Positions 12,962-13,658 of a stretch of DNA of 13,658 nucleotides are shown here, piece by piece (position 1 is the first letter of the stretch; each line of letters opens with the position of its first letter). Source of the stretch: Lysobacter antibioticus (GTDB lineage Bacteria > Pseudomonadota > Gammaproteobacteria > Xanthomonadales > Xanthomonadaceae). The position numbers were made by a program, and so were the translations under genes. Under the pieces are notes generated by a model that worked only from the letters and a program-made list of their open reading frames with translations, was not told where the DNA came from and ran no database searches. The stretch is from NCBI RefSeq assembly GCF_001442535.1, contig NZ_CP013141.1:5647480-5661137 (forward strand). Direction: 5' to 3'.

Positions 12962-13658
12962 ATGTCGAGTTTTTCCCTGTGGGCTGCTGCCGCCGTCGCA
13001 CTGACGATCGGATTGGTGTCCACCGCCTATTTGTGGTCCTACCGCCGTCATCGCACTGAGGTCGCCACCGGTATCGCCGGCCTGGCCAAGATGCGCTGGC
13101 GCGAGTTCGCCCGCCTGATCGTCGAATCCCTGCGCGAACGCGGCTTCGAAGCCGAGTCGGTCGAGGAGTCTCTCGCTCGCGGCACCCAGGCCGAGCTGCG
13201 CTTGCTGCGCGCCGGCAAGCCCTGGCTGCTGTCGTGCAAGCTCGGCGACGCCGACTATCGCGTGTCGGCGGCGACCGTGGCCGAACTGGCCGATGCGGTG
13301 CGCTTCAACGGCGCCGCGGGCGGGATGATGGTCACCACCGGGCGCTTCGACAGCAATTCCGAGCGCGTCGCCAACGGCCTGGACCTGTACAGCGGCGAGA
13401 CGCTGTGGGAGCTGGTCGAACCGCAGTTGCCGGCCTCGACCCGGCACGAGGTCATCGCCGCCGCGCAGAAGCGCAGCATCGGCACCATCGTCGGGGCCTG
13501 GGCCGCGGCGATCGTGCTGGGCCTGATCGCCGGCTTCGTCGTGCCGCAGTTCGTTTCCAGCGAGCCCGACGCCCCGGCGCCCGCGCAAGCCACGCCGGTC
13601 GACGCGGCCGCTTCGCAAGAAGCGCCGTCCGACACCGCGGCCCCCGCCGCCGCGTCCA
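12962..13658 (+). CDS. Membrane-anchored Mrr-like restriction-endonuclease-fold protein (3' end outside window)
   Basis: The frame opens at ATG 12962 and continues to the right edge, giving 232 visible residues and no stop. A membrane helix (about 6-25) is followed by a basic stop-transfer SYRRHRTE. The cytoplasmic domain (about 44-155) matches the Mrr_cat pattern: MRWREFARLIVESLRERGFE (44-63), LRLLRAGKPWLLSCKLG (79-95), a helix TVAELADAV, GGMMVTTGRFDSNSERVA (120-137) and LYSGETLWELV (142-152). A second membrane helix lies at about 174-197, then a Pro/Ala-rich tail. In active Mrr enzymes an Asp and a (Q/E)xK triad cut DNA; here Glu78 stands in for the Asp and Ser91 for the Gln/Glu before Lys93, so cleavage is doubtful. 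Both membrane helices put the domain in the cytoplasm. Xanthomonadaceae proteins of this kind are often labelled restriction endonuclease; no methylase is in view. Confidence 0.75.
   Translation, partial: MSSFSLWAAAAVALTIGLVSTAYLWSYRRHRTEVATGIAGLAKMRWREFARLIVESLRERGFEAESVEESLARGTQAELRLLRAGKPWLLSCKLGDADYRVSAATVAELADAVRFNGAAGGMMVTTGRFDSNSERVANGLDLYSGETLWELVEPQLPASTRHEVIAAAQKRSIGTIVGAWAAAIVLGLIAGFVVPQFVSSEPDAPAPAQATPVDAAASQEAPSDTAAPAAAS

Noticed and set aside
12847..13059. 70-residue plus-strand frame overlapping the Mrr-like gene start
   Set aside because: It overlaps the better frame from 12962, lacks a ribosome binding site, and has no recognisable pattern.

Overview
The window is GC-rich DNA that reads like a chromosomal segment of a Xanthomonadaceae bacterium, most likely Lysobacter or a close relative. 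The reasons are strong G/C third-position bias in every gene, the serC-pheA-hisC-aroA order, GTAG-type REP repeats with the core GTAGGAGCGGCG, and TonB-, PHA- and FHA-type proteins with the Ala/Arg/Pro-rich style of that family. This assignment is inference; no rRNA or marker gene is present. No tRNA, CRISPR array, insertion sequence or phage gene was seen.

Layout. (1) Positions 1-1108, plus strand: the 3' end of one TonB-type protein and a complete second one, adjacent paralogues sharing a C-terminal domain. A perfect bidirectional hairpin (1197-1227) separates them from the convergent biosynthetic operon. (2) Positions 1254-6204, minus strand: serC, pheA, hisC, aroA. The last three overlap by ATGA at both junctions. 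They supply phosphohydroxypyruvate/phosphoserine transamination, chorismate-to-phenylpyruvate conversion, an imidazole-acetol-phosphate/aromatic aminotransferase, and EPSP synthase for the shikimate pathway. There is no tyrA in the cluster. (3) Positions 6365-8054, plus strand, divergent from serC: msrP and msrQ, one base apart, the periplasmic methionine sulfoxide reductase and its haem-binding membrane partner. (4) Positions 8075-8306: two tandem REPIN-like units, each a pair of inverted REPs. (5) Positions 8319-9122, minus strand: a tail-anchored protein with two degenerate FHA domains. (6) Positions 9326-12620: a neighbourhood related to polyhydroxyalkanoate granules, with a small PHA_gran_rgn-type protein, an FFLSDVY-motif conserved protein on the opposite strand, a patatin-like hydrolase, and a PhaF-like phasin with a histone-H1-like tail. 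No PHA synthase is in view. Strong stem-loops follow the patatin and phasin genes. (7) Positions 12962-13658, plus strand: the 5' part of a membrane-anchored Mrr-like endonuclease-fold protein whose catalytic residues look degraded; it runs off the window.

No clearly novel multi-gene system stands out. The points most worth a second look are the granule neighbourhood with its unexplained members, a pyrimidine-rich hairpin loop after the phasin gene that could pair with Shine-Dalgarno sequences, the degenerate Mrr-like protein, the REPIN pair, and a Tat signal with lipobox on MsrP.
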